A DNA stretch of 64,000 nt. Source: Axinella damicornis. Taxonomy: Eukaryota; Porifera; Demospongiae; Axinellida; Axinellidae. Position numbers and translations under genes: made by a program. Every line of letters starts with the position of its first letter. Within the stretch, counting starts at the first letter, position 1. Location of the stretch: the NCBI GenBank assembly GCA_963931865.1, contig OZ007516.1:7146139-7210138 (forward strand), given 5' to 3'. Under the pieces are notes generated by a model. The model saw only the letters and a program-made list of their open reading frames with translations. It made no database searches and was not told where the DNA came from. This document shows positions 1 to 11,886 of the stretch, one piece after another.

Positions 1-310
1 ATCGGTCTTGAACTGGTGTATGCCCAAAGCGGCAACTTTCACTCCTGACAGCCCTGAGTAACGACTGGTAAGTGCAACAGTACACGGGTATCACAATTTC
101 AGGGATATGTCAGGTTTTTGGGGCAGCCCAAGCATGCTTTTATCTATGACTCAGGAGCAAAACTTACCGCTTTGGGCATACACCGGTTGAAGGCCGATCC
201 GACGGTACAAGAGGTGAGCCCCAGAACAGTCCCTGTGCGGCACCAGAGGTACAACAAAAAAACAGCATTCAATCAAACTTTAAGGCCGTGCCGACATTCC
301 ATACATTAAG
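1..310. repeat. Inverted pair of retroelement-like fragments
   Basis: Bases 1-50 and about 150-205 are imperfect inverted copies of one another, sharing the core GTGTATGCCCAAAGCGG. The plus-strand reading of the right copy (118-309) has a DSGA motif followed by a short hydrophobic stretch, which loosely resembles the active site of a retroelement aspartic protease. This is weak: one four-residue motif in a 63-codon frame. It lies beside a Ty3/gypsy pol remnant on the other strand, so debris of the same element type is the simplest reading. Confidence 0.3.
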
Positions 311-449
311 AATAGGGCGGTGCGTGCTTTTCCAATCCAGTTCCCCGTGCTCTATTATCCATGGTTTCACCCCTCGTACCTATAGAGTTCCACCCCTGCA
401 TGGTGTCACTGTGCACAAACATACAGTAACAAAATGTTCTTAGTTCCAC

Positions 450-1865
450 TCCAACATGGTCTGGAGAGCTTGCGAAGTGCACCTGGCTCCTCCTGAGGAA
501 AGTGCACCATCACCACCTAGTCACAGACATGATAATTTGCAGGCTTCACTTTCTGAGTCTTGTACTTCCGTTGGGCTTTCTGAATACTCTAAGCAGCCAA
601 TTTCCGAGCTGTGGAGAGGGATAGGACAAGTTCTTGTGGGTAGTCAGTCACATTGGTTGGCTCGATGAGGTGTGGAGGATGGAGAGCTGCTTCTGTTGGT
701 GACCGGCAATCAAGTCCATACAACAAGAAAGATGGTTTCTCTCCAGTGGTCTCATGGGATGTATTGTGGTAAGCCCACAGTAGACCATGCAGGCAGATAT
801 TGGCCCCACTGGTTGCAGCGTGCTTACATAGCATATAGTCTTCAGGGTACGATTGAATCTCTCCACCATCCCGTCACATTGGGATGGTAGGCAGTGTTAA
901 TCAACTTCTTTATCCACACAAATCCATCAGGAGGTGGGAGAGGAGGTTTGTGCCTCGATCAGAGAGAAGGGCCTCTGGCTCTCCAGTTGTGGGGATCACT
1001 TCATCTGCCAATAGGTATACAATCTTTCTGGTCTGGTATGGGAAACACCTGTCATTGGCCACTCGGTCAGGAAATCTTGAAAGACGACGACATGTTGATT
1101 GCCGCATTGTGTTCGGAAGATCCATCACATCCACACCCAATATTTGAATGCCCGTTCCACCGGTATGGGCTGAAGGGGTGGCCTTGTCCGTGGACCAAAG
1201 CCAGTGACCACAGCACACTGAGGGCAATTCTTGCAATGTTGGAGGGTGTCTGTGTGCATGCCTTGCACCACACTATGACAGTGTAGAGACTGTTTCTAGA
1301 GAAATATCTGGCCATGGGACCACTGTGATTCTCCTCCATAACCACTACTACCCATCTCTTGTTCTCCTGCTTATAGGGTCCACATAGTAGAGGATGTCAT
1401 CCAACATGGTCAGCATTGATGCTTGGGCAACGACTGTTCTTGTAACTCCTCTTTCTCAATGAAGGCAATGATCTCAGCAAGGGCAGGGTCTTTCCACTGC
1501 TCAGGACCAAGTCGAAGTCCATTGGTGGCTGATTGTCCTTTCCTGCCTGATAAATGATCTGGACTGACTTTACTCCTGAGCCATAGACTTTGCTCCACCA
1601 GCGTGCTTTTTTCCGCTGGTGCTAGGGGTCTCGAGGATGGCTTTCACTGCTGAATGGTCAGTGTACACGGTCACATAGAGGTATGCATGGTAGTGGCTGC
1701 AGGCCCACACCACTGCGAGGGTTTCCAGCTCTGTTACAACGTATATTTCTTTTCTGGTGGAGAGAGAGCTCTGCTAGCAAATGCAATTGGATGCAACTTT
1801 CTCATTTTGTCTTCCATTCGGCATCCCCTTTGCTCACTTCGATCGACAGTTAGCTTGTGGAGGTC
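450..1865 (-). mobile_element. Ty3/gypsy-type pol remnant (RNase H to integrase), broken
   Basis: Read on the minus strand, the order is that of the 3' half of a Ty3/gypsy pol gene. The RNase H end (about 1790-1600) contains TDHSAV. A linker frame runs 1598-1410, a degraded zinc-binding segment 1345-1180, then the integrase core 1236-910 with LGVDVMDLP and LLSDRGTNL. The integrase C-terminal part occurs in two overlapping frames (869-648 and 834-589) with VERFNRTLK and AYHNTSHETTG. These motifs are known from gypsy integrases. The frame changes at least four times and stops interrupt it, so it is a dead copy. No LTR is visible at either side. A second pol fragment at 3600-4345 overlaps it in the RNase H part. 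Confidence 0.8.
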
Positions 1866-2280
1866 CAGGCGTCTCGTACCTCAATATTTATTCGTACACC
1901 CCCCGTTTCCGGAAATATTTGCGTACTCTAATCAATTCGTACAGCTAAAAATGAAATGAATAAAAAGTGTACAAATTATTAGAAATTATACAGTACGAGC
2001 TTAACTTACAGGCATCCCTACCTCCTCAATCTCCCTCGCTATTCGTACATCCCTGCTGCACAACCAACATTAGGACACTGGCAAACCGATCAACAGAAGT
2101 GTTCCGCATTTTGCTTTACTGGCTCAAATGAGTGGTTTTACTTCATACACAACTTACTGAGACCTTTGTTTGCTGGAGCTTGTTTCATGTGTCTGGATTC
2201 CCATGTTTGTAGATGGAGGGTCTTGATGGTGTGCATATATGGCATACTGTTCCATGTTTTAGAAGCTGGGATGGGACCTG
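1866..2280. other. Non-coding stretch with ATTCGTACA-like motifs
   Basis: I see no gene. The segment around 1880-2050 repeats TTCGTACA in both orientations, which suggests a degraded MITE with inverted ends, but the boundaries are not clear enough to call. Confidence 0.3.
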
Positions 2281-2449
2281 ATACTGTCCCCCCAAACTAT
2301 TGCTAAATTGGGGCGACAGAAGTCCAAATAGGGCAACAGAAGTCCAAATAGGTCAACAGAAATTATGTACAGGAGATGTAGAAATAAGAAAGATGAAGCC
2401 TGGTGGTCATCTGTTATACACTCCTTCCTTCCACACACGCACACGCGCA

Positions 2450-2526
<77 letters not shown>

Positions 2527-2582
2527 GCACGCACACGCGCGCACACACATGCACACGCACGCACACACGCACACGCACGCAC

Positions 2583-2613
<31 letters not shown>

Positions 2614-3600
2614 TCCATCCACAACCCACACTTCCTCACCAGATAAGAGCAAGCTACAAGAGGGTGTAGTCTCAAGTGAACGTAGCCGCAAGCTCCAACC
2701 ACAGCTACAAGCAATTCAGGGACCTACACAGAAGAAAGGGGTATATAAAGACTAAGCATATGTAGCTGTTTGGAGTTGCTTTCACCCAACTTTGTTCTCA
2801 TATAGGGCTAACTTAGTGATTGTTATAAAAGCTCGCTGTCAGTACCATGGCCGTGCAGTAAATACCTTCCAATAATTTACCCCTACTCCAGAGGTGCATA
2901 CGTGCAAGATTTCCAGACTGTCCAAACAGGGACTGGGATGTTCCTCTGTGGACTGGGCACCGTTATCGTTGCCACAAAGGTGTGACGGAGGAGCAGAAAG
3001 CAGAACATAATGCCTTCTGTGAAACATGTGCTTGGGGGAACACAAAGTCACACGTATGCCCAGCACACGGCCAGTCAGTTCTTCCTAAAACAATTAGATG
3101 CGCACCCCAAAGGGTTTTTTACACAGAGCAGAGTGACACACAGGGTGAGTCTTTGTGAGTGCCTGTATCCTCTTTAATTGAGAACACCATAATATTATGT
3201 ACATAGCTCCTGAGCTACATTTACATGGTTACCAGAAAGTTTAGTTCACCTGGTTTCTGCATGCAGGTATTAGATTACAGAATCCAAATATTAACTCTTT
3301 GCCCTTATTCAGCTGCATTAGTTGCTTAACAATAACAAAGTGTAATCCAAATTTGTATGACAATTATGAGGAGCTTATGTACATCAGTATCTAGTTCTGA
3401 TAAGTTGCAGAACCATATCCTACGAGTCTATTAGCAGGTGGTACCAGTGTGTGACAAAAACTGTGGGAAAGCCTTGTAAAAGCTGGGAACCACTAGCCTC
3501 ACACAGTCAGTGCTTTCCACTCTGGTTCTGCTCGGGGTTCTGCTCTGGGTTCTACTCCATTTCCAATCAGGCTCCGTCCTTTTATCAGGCAGGAAAGGAC
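2281..3600. repeat. Dispersed repeat 'family A' carrying a CA microsatellite, copy 1
   Basis: This 1.3 kb stretch reappears at about 18905-20360 with high similarity on both sides of a CA microsatellite: the left flank ends with CCTGGTGGTCATCTGTTA and the right flank contains AGATAAGAGCAAGCTACAAG and a long non-coding tail ending in TTCTACTCCATTTCCAATCAG. The final 100 bases are the reverse complement of the short repeat seen at 4930 and elsewhere. No protein frame is conserved between the two copies, so it looks like a non-autonomous dispersed element or a segmental copy. The second copy has a TA-flanked MITE inserted at its CTGTTA site; this copy is the empty site. Confidence 0.6.
2443..2612. 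repeat. CA/TG microsatellite with CG-containing variants
   Basis: About 170 bases of (CA)n interrupted by CGCACG variants. The long His/Thr and Cys/Val frames that cross it are simple translations of the repeat and not genes. Confidence 0.95.
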
Positions 3601-4345
3601 AATCAGCCCCCAATGGACTTCAACTGCCTGATAAATGATCTGGACTGACTTTACTCCTGAGCCATTGACTTTGCTCCACCAGCGTGCTTTTTCCCGCTGG
3701 TACTAGGGGTCTCGAGGATGGCTTTCACTGCTGAATGGTCAGTGTACACGGTCACATAGAGGTATGCATGGTAGTGGCTGCAGGCCCACACCACTGCGAG
3801 GGTTTCCAGCTCTGTTACAACGTATATTTCTTTTCCGGTGGTGAGAGAGCTCTGCTAGCAAATGCAATTGGATGCAACTTTCCCATCACTCTGCTTCTGG
3901 GAGAGGACTGTTCCTAGTCCTCTGATGCTAGCATCAGTTTCCAGGAAGAAATCTTTGCAGAAGTCAGGGTATGCCAGGACAGGGCCAGAGGACAGTTTCT
4001 GCTTCAGGGTCGTAAATGCTTCTTGGCACTCATTTGTCCAACTGAACGGTGCTCCCTTCCTTGTTAGGGCATGAAGGGGATGAGCAATCTTGGCGAAACT
4101 TGCAATGAATCAGCGATAGTAGGAAGCAAGACCCACAAACTGCCATATCTCCTTGACATTTTGAGGGGTAGGAAAGTCTGTCACTGCTGCAGTGTGAGCA
4201 TGGTTAGGCTTGAGGCCTTCGGTAATGACGAGATCTCCGAGGAATTTCACCTCCTTCCGGAATCTTGACTCGCGATGCCCAGGTCTGATTCTTCGGCCAA
4301 TGCTGGAAGTGTAATACTGCAGTCAGAGTTTTCCATGTTTCACTG
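3601..4345 (-). mobile_element. Ty3/gypsy-type pol remnant (reverse transcriptase thumb to RNase H)
   Basis: The minus strand reads, from about 4270 downward, KEVKFLGDLV, then FVGLASYYR, then FSWTNECQEAFTTLK, then LETDASIRGLGTVL, then the RNase H start TGKEIYVVTELETLAVVWA and TDHSAVKAIL. This is the standard connection from gypsy reverse transcriptase to RNase H. It contains stops in frame and ends abruptly near 3620. Its RNase H part duplicates the one at 1600-1790 almost base for base, so the two fragments come from closely related elements or from one element split by a duplication. Confidence 0.8.
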
Positions 4346-4929
4346 CTAGCTTAGAGGCCAGATTATTCCCTGTATGCATTGGGCTTCTGGAAATTGATAA
4401 GTCTCCAGCATGTGACTTTGCACTTGACGTGCGATTGATATTCGTGTGAAAACCATTGAACTTTGTAACGTATATTCAATGTTTACAGTGAATGGCTGGT
4501 TTATGCCTAGGTCACAACTGTGCATTCACATGTGTATATTCCCATGTGTGCTCTTCTGATAATTAATCAGGTGCAGAGCCTCGATCTGAGATCCGACCGT
4601 TCATTTCACGATGTAAGTAGAGATCTGAATGCCTATAAAACTGTAATTATCATTAAGGTGCTTACACAAGTGTATGCCCCATGTGGTTGTTTCTGATATT
4701 CCGATCCAATGGAGTTCACCTATGAACTTCGTCAACAGATCCTTGATGAGTATGTTACAAGATCAAGAGCAAGCATGCTCAGCATGTTATTCCGGTACTG
4801 CATAGCTTTACATGAAAATTTACAAGTTATGGCATGCAAGGTGATAGTGATGGCATGCAGCATTGCCCAGTGATCAAGCATGCAGAACCTGTGTACGGCA
4901 GCACAAACAAGCTCAAGCTACAGCAATGG
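4346..4929. other. Intergenic or intron sequence; diverged relative of the F exon 3 region
   Basis: The stretch CTTACACAAGTGTATG at about 4662 and the following GTGGTTGTTTCTGATAT match the intron just before exon 3 of F1 (37170-37219) and F2 (56690-56740), but the AG acceptor and the exon itself are not preserved here. This suggests that D1 once had the same upstream exons as the F genes. No intact coding exon can be called. Confidence 0.4.
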
Positions 4930-5260
4930 ATTTTGTGTAACTGGAGCTTGAGGAGAGCTGCACTGTAATGTAACCCAATTTGACCCAGAGTACAACCTAA
5001 CCAGAACCCAGGCAGAACCAGAGTGGAACTACAGGCTTTACTCAACTCTTCCCCGCTCTTTAAAGGCTTCGCCACTGTTCTGGTTATGCACTGGTACAGG
5101 CATACTGTATAGATGGATTCCTTTCATAGAAACTGGAGGGCAAATAGCAGCATTATGAGGTATAATTCCCTCCTGTTTCCAATATATGCTATGGAATCTG
5201 CCAAGTTTTAAATGTTTGCGGATTGGCCTTTTACAAAATTTCATTTCTGTGCATCAACAC
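4930..5260. repeat. Short interspersed repeat ('GGAGCTTGAGGAGAGCTGCA' family)
   Basis: The core GGAGCTTGAGGAGAGCTGCA followed by a run of CAGAACC-type motifs recurs at 11797-11886, 17793-17860, 58505-58600, partly at 38510-38585, and in reverse at 3480-3575 and 20280-20360. The right half (ACTCAACTCTTCCCCGCTCT onward) recurs at 13018-13280. There is no coding frame, no TIR and no poly-A tail, so the mobility class is unclear; a SINE-like family is possible. Confidence 0.6.
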
Positions 5261-5266
5261 CATATA

Positions 5267-5777
5267 CCGTATATCTGGAAATTTTCGTGTAGTAAAATTT
5301 TCGTGTTTTATTATTTCGTGTCATAATATTTTTGTGGATTGGGTTACCCACGAAAATTTTCTTACTGCAACTTCTCTGACACGTCGGAGAAAAGAAGTAC
5401 GAAGGGCTTGCTGCGAGGCTACCGCGTTTATCCGGAACCTTGGAAGCAGCTGTTGGCCAAGAACTCGTGAATGAAAACCTAGGAATGCCACAGACAGGTA
5501 CCCGCGTACGCTATGGCTGAAACGATTATCGGACACTTACCGCCGCGAGAAAGGTGTCGCGTGTTTGCTCCCATTCCCAAGGAGACCGTCCCTCGGTTGC
5601 AGGTGCTGTCTAACGAGGGCCATCTCGCGAAGTAACTGGCTAGCATCGCGAAAAGATTCTGACTGTAATAGCTAACTAGTACTATTCACTCGTGTAAAAA
5701 TATTTTCGTGTATAAAATGTTCGTGGTTTATGGCAACCACAAAAATATTTTTACAACGAACATTTCCAGATATACGG
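5267..5777. mobile_element. MITE M2 (511 bp), TA target duplication
   Basis: The ends are inverted copies: CCGTATATCTGGAAATTTTC on the left and the complement with one mismatch on the right, each flanked by TA. The interior has repeated TTTTCGTG/CACGAAAA motifs near both ends and no protein frame. The TA duplication and CCGTA end are shared with M1 and M3 elsewhere in the window, which points to one transposase supplying several MITE families. Tc1/mariner-type transposases duplicate TA; assigning it there is inference. Confidence 0.85.
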
Positions 5778-6527
5778 TAGATCAGTTATTGCGGCATGCA
5801 GATTGGTATCAGTAAGTTAACATCAACCTTTACAGTATTATCGATGTAGCCTCCTTATACGGACACGTTAGCGGTCTGTGTACAACTGCACTAGCCTCGT
5901 TCCCAGGCCTCCGCCCACATTTTATCTCGCAGCCGTGGAGAAAACTCCCGAGGTATGAAATTTTTGGTTAGCAGTTGGTCCAAGCACGCACCATCCACAC
6001 CACATGTGCAATACCTTGCTACTGTGGGGTTCTCTCACGCTTACCCCAATTACAATATAACATCAAAAGAGGAACGGGTTCTGGTCCATTGTCACTGTAC
6101 TGTCATGCAGACATGGCTTTCCTTTATGATGATTGCGTAGCAAGACTATAAATCTGACATAGGGCAATGTCCAGTACGTACCCCTAACCTATTGTTACTT
6201 GTTTTGCAAAGTTACCTTAAGCTATGCATTTTGTGCGCTCTAAGAAGCCAGCTAGCAAGTCACATGCCAAGTCACAAAGAAACAAGGGGAAATACCGTTA
6301 CCCATCCTCAGTCCCATAAAATGGGATCGGTAATGGAATTCCCCATGTTTCTCTGCTTTATCAAAATGTGGAGTATGACTGGCCATCACTTCAATTTCTT
6401 TCCTGTGTAATTACAAGGTGAATTGGCATTGTGTTTTGTCATAGCGTATATTGTGCTCATGGCACATGGCACACTAAAATACATGTATTGTTACTTTTTG
6501 ATGTTGGCTTAAATCCCCTACTCCTAG

Positions 6528-9500
6528 TGGATCCCCTCCTACCCACTCCAATGGACTCCCTCTCACCCACTCCAATGGACCCCCTCCCAATGGACCCGCT
6601 CTCACCCACTCCAATGGACCCCCTCTCACCCACTCCAATGGACCCCCGATCTCCCACTCCAATGGACCCCCTCTCACCCACTCCAATGGGCCCCCGATAT
6701 CCCACTCCAATGGACTGCCTCCCACCAGCCAAAGAAGAATTTCTTAGCAAGTGGTTGTCCACTGTCCCACAACATTGGAAAGTGGATGCACCTGCCAGCA
6801 CTGAAGACCTGGAGAAGATTGCAGCATCACTGATCGGCTGGAAGAGAGTTTGTGCAGGGCTAGCGCTTGGGATCTCTGAAGATGAGGAGGCGGAGATTAC
6901 GAGGAAATACCCTAACCTGGACTCGCAAAGGTGACATCTTATGCACCACAGTCTCTCTAAAACGTGCAGTACCTATTGGGTGGGTACAATAAGTGGACTG
7001 GACTGGACTGGACATTCGAGCAGGTTCGAGATCTAGACTCAACCACCTTGAACTCATGTTAAACTATCCTGTAGGATTGGTTCCCTCAGTCTGGACTGAA
7101 ATTCCCTTTTCAGTGTAGGACACATGCAAAGTCGCTTACTTAGCCTGCTGAAGCGTTTTTCAGGTCTTTCCTTGGGTCAGTAGTGGTCAAAGGTCATGTG
7201 CATATTTAATGAGTTTCAATGAAATGAGTAGAAGAGCATTTATTTGTGCAGAAACCAAATACCAGCCTGAAGCATAGGAAACGAAAAATAATTCCTCTAT
7301 CATCTACGGCTATGACCAAAGCATAATTTTCTGTCCTACACTGAAAAGGCCTGAAAAATGCATTTTAAGGTGAGTCCAGTCCAGTCCACTGATTGTACCC
7401 ACCAGTACCTACTCCCACACTTTTGACCCAGTTTCCTGTATAGGGTCAAAGTTCACTCCAGGTGTATTGAAGTAGCCACATTCTCAGCCCTCTGGGGTCC
7501 ACCACAGTGTCACATCACATTTCTTACTCTAACCTACCAAAAGCTGTGGTGGAGAGACCTGCATGGGCATGAGGCTATACTGAAGGTTCTATGGACGTTT
7601 TGTTGCCAAAATAATCTGGCCAAGTGTAGCTACTGTGCTTTGGAGGCATCTTTCAAGGTACCTAGCAACAAATCACGGCTGTTGTGGAAATTGGCAGATG
7701 CTACCTGACAATGCACAAGAAACATGGGCACTCTTTCATTGATGTATGTGGAAACAGAGCACCCACCCTCCTCTTTGGTGAATGTGTAAGGTGCGCTATT
7801 TATGGGCACTCTTTCACAAGACCTACCCTGGAGATGCATATTATACCCCAAATGTTGTTCCTGCAAATACCGTAGTCACGCGTTATTAGGCGCATGCGCC
7901 TATAACTCCACAGGAAGGAAATATGCGCCTATAAGCGAGATGCGCCTAATAAAGAATAATGACATTTCTCGAATAGGAAGTGCGCTTCAATTCGAATTAT
8001 AGCCGTTTCCACTCCGTAGGACCGAAAATGGCAGAGTTTCTGGAAGAATACTTCAGCGCTTAACAGTGAGTACCTGGGACGAGAGTTTAACCTGCGCCTA
8101 ACAGCGAATATGCGCCTATAAGTGAGCTGCGCCTAATAACGTGCGACTACGGTATTTCGGCACTTGGTAGCTAGCTACACATGCTAACTAGCTGGATCGA
8201 TATGTTGCCCCTTCGATATTTCTTACCTGTGCATATATGCTGCCATCCCCAGGCTTTAGCAACCTCGCAGCTGCTATAATGACGAGTTGAGAAAGCTTAT
8301 CACATCATTACGCACACTCAGAATTAGCTCACTCCCTTTTCATCCCCAGAAACCGCACATTTGTGATAATGGTGGTAGCCTCTTAGCTTTCGTGCTAAGG
8401 TGAACACAGATCTCTGTAGTTGCCAGTTACGTACGTACTTGTATAGGGGGTAGGGTGATAGGTTGTGACACCTTGTCAAAATCACATTCCTTATTTTCTA
8501 ATTTCCACCATGTATGCCTAGCCATCATTATAGGTCAGGTTGTGTGGTTAATTGCACTGCCACAGACATGCAGTGTTTTGATGTAGGGAATAAATGCTTG
8601 AGCACTCTGCATGGGAAGGCATTCTGACTACACCATCATGATGCCATCACAGACTGTGGGTGCTGGTTGTTTTACCATAATGACTGCTGTCATTCACTTC
8701 GCATACCATATTACGCGTTGGTTGTTTAACACTGCAAGCACAGACGGTCCTACCTACCCATCACGTGTTAAACACATAGTTATGCTAAAATATGTGAGCA
8801 TTTCAAGCATGAGGAAGAGAAACTGCTATAGCCTTGTTCCCAGGACTTCTCACCCCAGCATTTGTCGCTTGCAGTTTCTAACGCGGGGGAAGGCCTGGTA
8901 AAACTCATCATGTGCAAGTGATGCAGTGATAATCTGGACATATATGGAGGAGTGGCACATTCCCGAGTAAACCACAAGGTTCATAACCAGTTCTGGTAGC
9001 ACAGTATACATGCGTTGTAGTCTAGCTGCTGTTTATACAGCCCAGACTTACAGTTGTGTAGAAATTTTCAAGCACATTTCATCACTGCGGGTACCCAACA
9101 GTTGGACATTTGAACTCCAAAATGTGGCTGTATTTCCTGACTTCGGAATCTTGCACAGCTGTGGGGCAGCTTTCTCAACCTGAGAAATGTCGCCAAGATC
9201 GCCCGATGTCGACAGCTCAGTCGCTGTCAATTCTAGTCCAATGTCGGTGGTCGACACATGGCCTTGCGGTTTACTCGAGAATGTGCCACTCCTCCATACG
9301 TCCAGATTACGTCCACCTGCGTCACTTGCATGTGGTGAGTTTTACCAGGCCTTCCCCCGCGTTAGTACTGCAAGCGACAATGCAGGGGTGAGAAGGCCTG
9401 GGATTGAGGCTAAAGCTGCTACGCTTCACAGGTGGTAATCCCTCTTTTCCTGAAAAACACCCGCAAAGAGTCGTGGTGTACGGCAAGGGCAACTTTGAAC

Positions 9501-10397
9501 AGACTGACAGTGACTGTGTTATAGGTCACTCCTATTCCAGGGTTATAGTTAGTATCAGGTCCATTTGTACATAGATGTGTCTCCAAGATACACTCTGCCA
9601 TGTGATACTGTAGGTACCTGATGCAGCAGAAGTACTGCCCATTAGTTTTGCACCCATTTATTTAGTGGGAATTGACTGTTAAATGTATCATATTCACTAT
9701 TAAGCGCATGCATACGTATTTTGTTGCTGTAAGCTGTTATAAATGCATGCGCTTAACAATCAATAAGTGCCCATTGTAAAAATTATGCAGATCAGTCAGT
9801 CTCTCGTTTGATTAACAACAACACACGCCGGCCCACTGCAGACAGTATTTCCTAATTATTTAGCGATATTGAGTAATGATTATGTACATGACGTTTTAGT
9901 GCACATGCGTAGCTAACAATAAGAAAGCCATAGTTCGACAGCGAGCTTAGAGCAGTATGTTAGAATAGTTTGAAGTGTTGGAAAAGTGATTGGCTGGTGC
10001 ACTGCTCTCACTGTATAAAGCACTGTATAAGACACTGTTTCATGCGAAGACCACTCTCTGAGATTCAGAAAATATTGAGCTAGCCATTTCAAGGTGACTT
10101 GGCCAACATTAACTTCTACACGTATGCTATTGGGTCGGATGCTGAAATTTTACACTAGTGGCTGGAGGACCATCTTTCCTGATGTCAGTGCAGGGAGATT
10201 ATCAAGACCATAGCATCTAGTAATGTTACTGCTTCACATTTCCATTTGCACTAGGTTGGCCACCCTGAGGAAATGGAGATCAAAACACGAGCAACATGCC
10301 ACCTATAGAAACCTTGCCAGGTGTTTCCTCAGAGCTGACATGCCACTGATGGTCAGTGAAGTGTGCAAGACTTTGGGAGCAACTACCTCTACTGCAG
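6528..10397 (+). CDS. D1: PTPMDPLS-repeat and Death-domain gene, two exons seen
   Basis: Exon a (6528-6930) follows a CTCCTAG acceptor. It codes for about eight copies of an 8-residue unit such as SPTPMDPL, then a helix start (EEFLSKWLSTVPQ) and the first half of a Death domain (GWKRVCAGLALGISEDEE). It ends AACCTGGACTCGCAAAG before GTGACA, phase 2. Exon b (10255-10397) begins in the matching phase and codes for the second half (LRKWRSKHEQHATYRNLARC) through VSEVCKTLG, ending phase 1 before GTCATA. Joined, the two exons give a continuous six-helix-sized Death domain, a protein-interaction fold used in apoptosis and innate immune signalling. The acceptor used by the paralogs (CAG before AAGCAGATG) is mutated here. 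First and last exons are not identified, so D1 may be partial or decayed. Confidence 0.7.
6535..6722 (+). repeat. Exonic 24-bp minisatellite coding SPTPMDPL
   Basis: Tandem units of about 24 bases (CACCCACTCCAATGGACCCCCTCT with variants) lie in frame inside D1 exon a. The F genes carry the same motif as a 30-bp unit that adds two codons, and D2 has only two degenerate units. Confidence 0.9.
6976..7403. mobile_element. MITE (428 bp) with 8-bp target duplication AGTACCTA
   Basis: The ends TTGGGTGGGTACAAT and ATTGTACCCACC are inverted, extending into GTGGACTGGACTGGAC on the left and its complement on the right. Perfect AGTACCTA repeats flank the element at 6968-6975 and 7404-7411. An 8-bp duplication is typical of hAT elements, so a hAT-dependent MITE is likely. 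It sits in the D1 intron 45 bases after exon a. Confidence 0.85.
7404..7869. other. D1 intron sequence, nothing recognised
   Basis: No supported exon, RNA or repeat boundary seen in this part of the D1 intron. Confidence 0.5.
7870..8152. mobile_element. MITE M1 (283 bp), TA target duplication, copy 1
   Basis: Terminal inverted repeats start CCGTAGTCACGCGTTATTAG and read outward to flanking TA on both sides. The interior is built of several GCGCCTATAAG / GCGCCTAATA motifs. A second copy, in the opposite orientation, is at 18941-19234, and fragments are at about 25250-25290 and 38595-38655. Confidence 0.9.
8829..9412. mobile_element. Mutator-like MITE (584 bp) with about 140-bp inverted arms
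   Basis: Bases 8829-8981 and 9262-9412 are inverted copies that begin TAGCCTTGTTCCCAGG. The flanks AAACTGCTA and AAGCTGCTA (9 bases, one mismatch) look like a target duplication. Long arms plus a 9-bp duplication are features of Mutator-like (MULE) elements. Its terminus matches the elements at 12745, 34343 and 46026. Confidence 0.8.
9700..9756. repeat. Perfect 14-bp inverted repeat (hairpin)
   Basis: TTAAGCGCATGCAT and its exact complement are separated by 29 bases. It could be a small MITE with decayed edges; no target duplication is visible. Confidence 0.6.
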
Positions 10398-11727
10398 GTC
10401 ATACTTCTAGCCAGCTTACTTATTATCCTTGTTCCCATGCTCTTGTGTAGGATGGGAGAAAAACGCCTTGTACATTCATGCTCTTGTGTAGGATGGGAGA
10501 AAAACACCTGGTACATTCATGCTCTTGTGTAGGATGGGAGAAAAAACGCCTGGTACACAATATGGCATCCACAAAAGAACTGGGAACAAAGCTAACTATG
10601 TATACAATATGTGGTTATACTCCAAGTTTCTGGAGCGGTTGTTTTACTTTTACATGTAAATGTCATGTTTTAAGTGCCACATGCATGTCCAAGTTCACAG
10701 TACTCGACAGTGTGGGGGTTTAAATTTTGAAGTGAACAGGCTGGTTGGTCGCGTTGCTGACAGACCTGATGAAGATTGATCGAAACGTCATAAAAGTTCT
10801 CCTGCCGTGTGAAGTCCAACAACTGACAATCATATATCTGTTTCTGGCATGCATAGCTTACCATGAATTCGTTGTCGTTTTTTCTACCAATGTGCAGGGG
10901 CGGATCAGGAAAAAATGTAGGGGGGGGCTATCATGCGGCCACTGCCAAAGGCAGTGTATGTATAGAGGCGCGTATATAGTGCTGATCTAATCCGTGCAAA
11001 GCCCGGGAAGATCTTTCCACCTTCATTTTTCAGTAATCTAGATGGGTTGTTGTAGCGCCTTCGTGCTTTTACACTGCACTCACTTCTTTCATCCGTGAAC
11101 GTCTCATTCTCGATGTGGAAAGCCTAAGGTAAATGTGACTAGTCATGAATCACCGATGTCAGAGTCCGATGAAGATTCAGCATGCATGTGGTCTGAACTG
11201 ACAACCGTTTTCGTCCCACTAGCACGAGTTGACTCTATATCTGATTTCAGTCTGACTGTCACAAGCTGTTTCCATCCAAAACATAAAGTCCAGCATTGAG
11301 CTTCCTTTCAACTTGTTTGTTGTTGGTTTCAACACTGTAAGTTGGTCCACGTATAAACAAGGTGTGGTTAGAAGTGGAAAGGGGGGGCTACCCCCCCCCC
11401 CCCCCCCCCCCCCCCCCCTGGATCCGCCCCTGATGTGTCTCCGCACGCTACTTTTATCGACAACATTGATCTCCTCAGCCATATTTTAACACATGTAGAT
11501 GCAGTGCACTTGCCCATGACAATGAACTATAAGTTATCTTGTCGAAATACCATTTGAATTCATTATAACCTTCCCGCAATAAATCTTATGCTGGATTCCT
11601 ATAACCTTGAGAATCAGAAATGGCAGGTATCATGCACACTTATCACCCAGGAATACTTCCTGATAGGTGAAAATCATACTGAAAAAGTTTCAATCTGCGC
11701 TTGCTGCATCCAGCCCTGTACTTATAA
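10070..11727. repeat. Segmental duplication SD1, copy A (pairs with 22441-24013)
   Basis: From GATATTGAGCTAGCC-like sequence to GCCCTGTACTTATAATC the two copies align along their whole length with few substitutions. The block contains Death-domain exon b, its following intron and a hAT-like MITE. The main differences are in poly-C length, a GATGGGAGAAAAACGCC tandem unit (three copies here, two in copy B) and small deletions. Confidence 0.9.
10895..11432. mobile_element. hAT-like MITE with poly-C arm, copy 1 (538 bp)
   Basis: The ends are CAGGGGCGGATC and GGATCCGCCCCTG, flanked by the direct repeat ATGTG. Just inside lies GGGGGGGCTA on the left and GGGGGGGCTA followed by 28 C residues on the right. 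CAGGGGCGGATCC ends are characteristic of many non-autonomous hAT families, which is the basis for the class. Related copies: 23230-23730, decayed ones at 28670-29060 and 49195-49610, and a reversed, truncated one at 52250-52746. Confidence 0.8.
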
Positions 11728-11886
11728 TCGCTATCCTGTAATCGCTTAGGATAGCTGTACTGTAGTTCCACTCTATTATGCAGCGACAGAATTGTATAAC
11801 TGGAGCTTGAGGAGAGCTGCACTGTAATATAACCTGATTGGACCTGGAGTAGAACCTAAGCAGAACCGGACTGGAACTACAGGCTT
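11433..11886. other. Non-coding; short interspersed repeat at its right end
   Basis: Bases 11433-11727 finish the SD1 duplicate. Bases 11750-11886 are the GGAGCTTGAGGAGAGCTGCA repeat family. No exon is supported. Confidence 0.5.

Noticed and set aside
2259..2755. His/Thr- and Cys/Val-rich frames over the CA repeat, also at 19104-19497
   Set aside because: Simple dinucleotide repeat translated; not conserved between the two family A copies outside the repeat.
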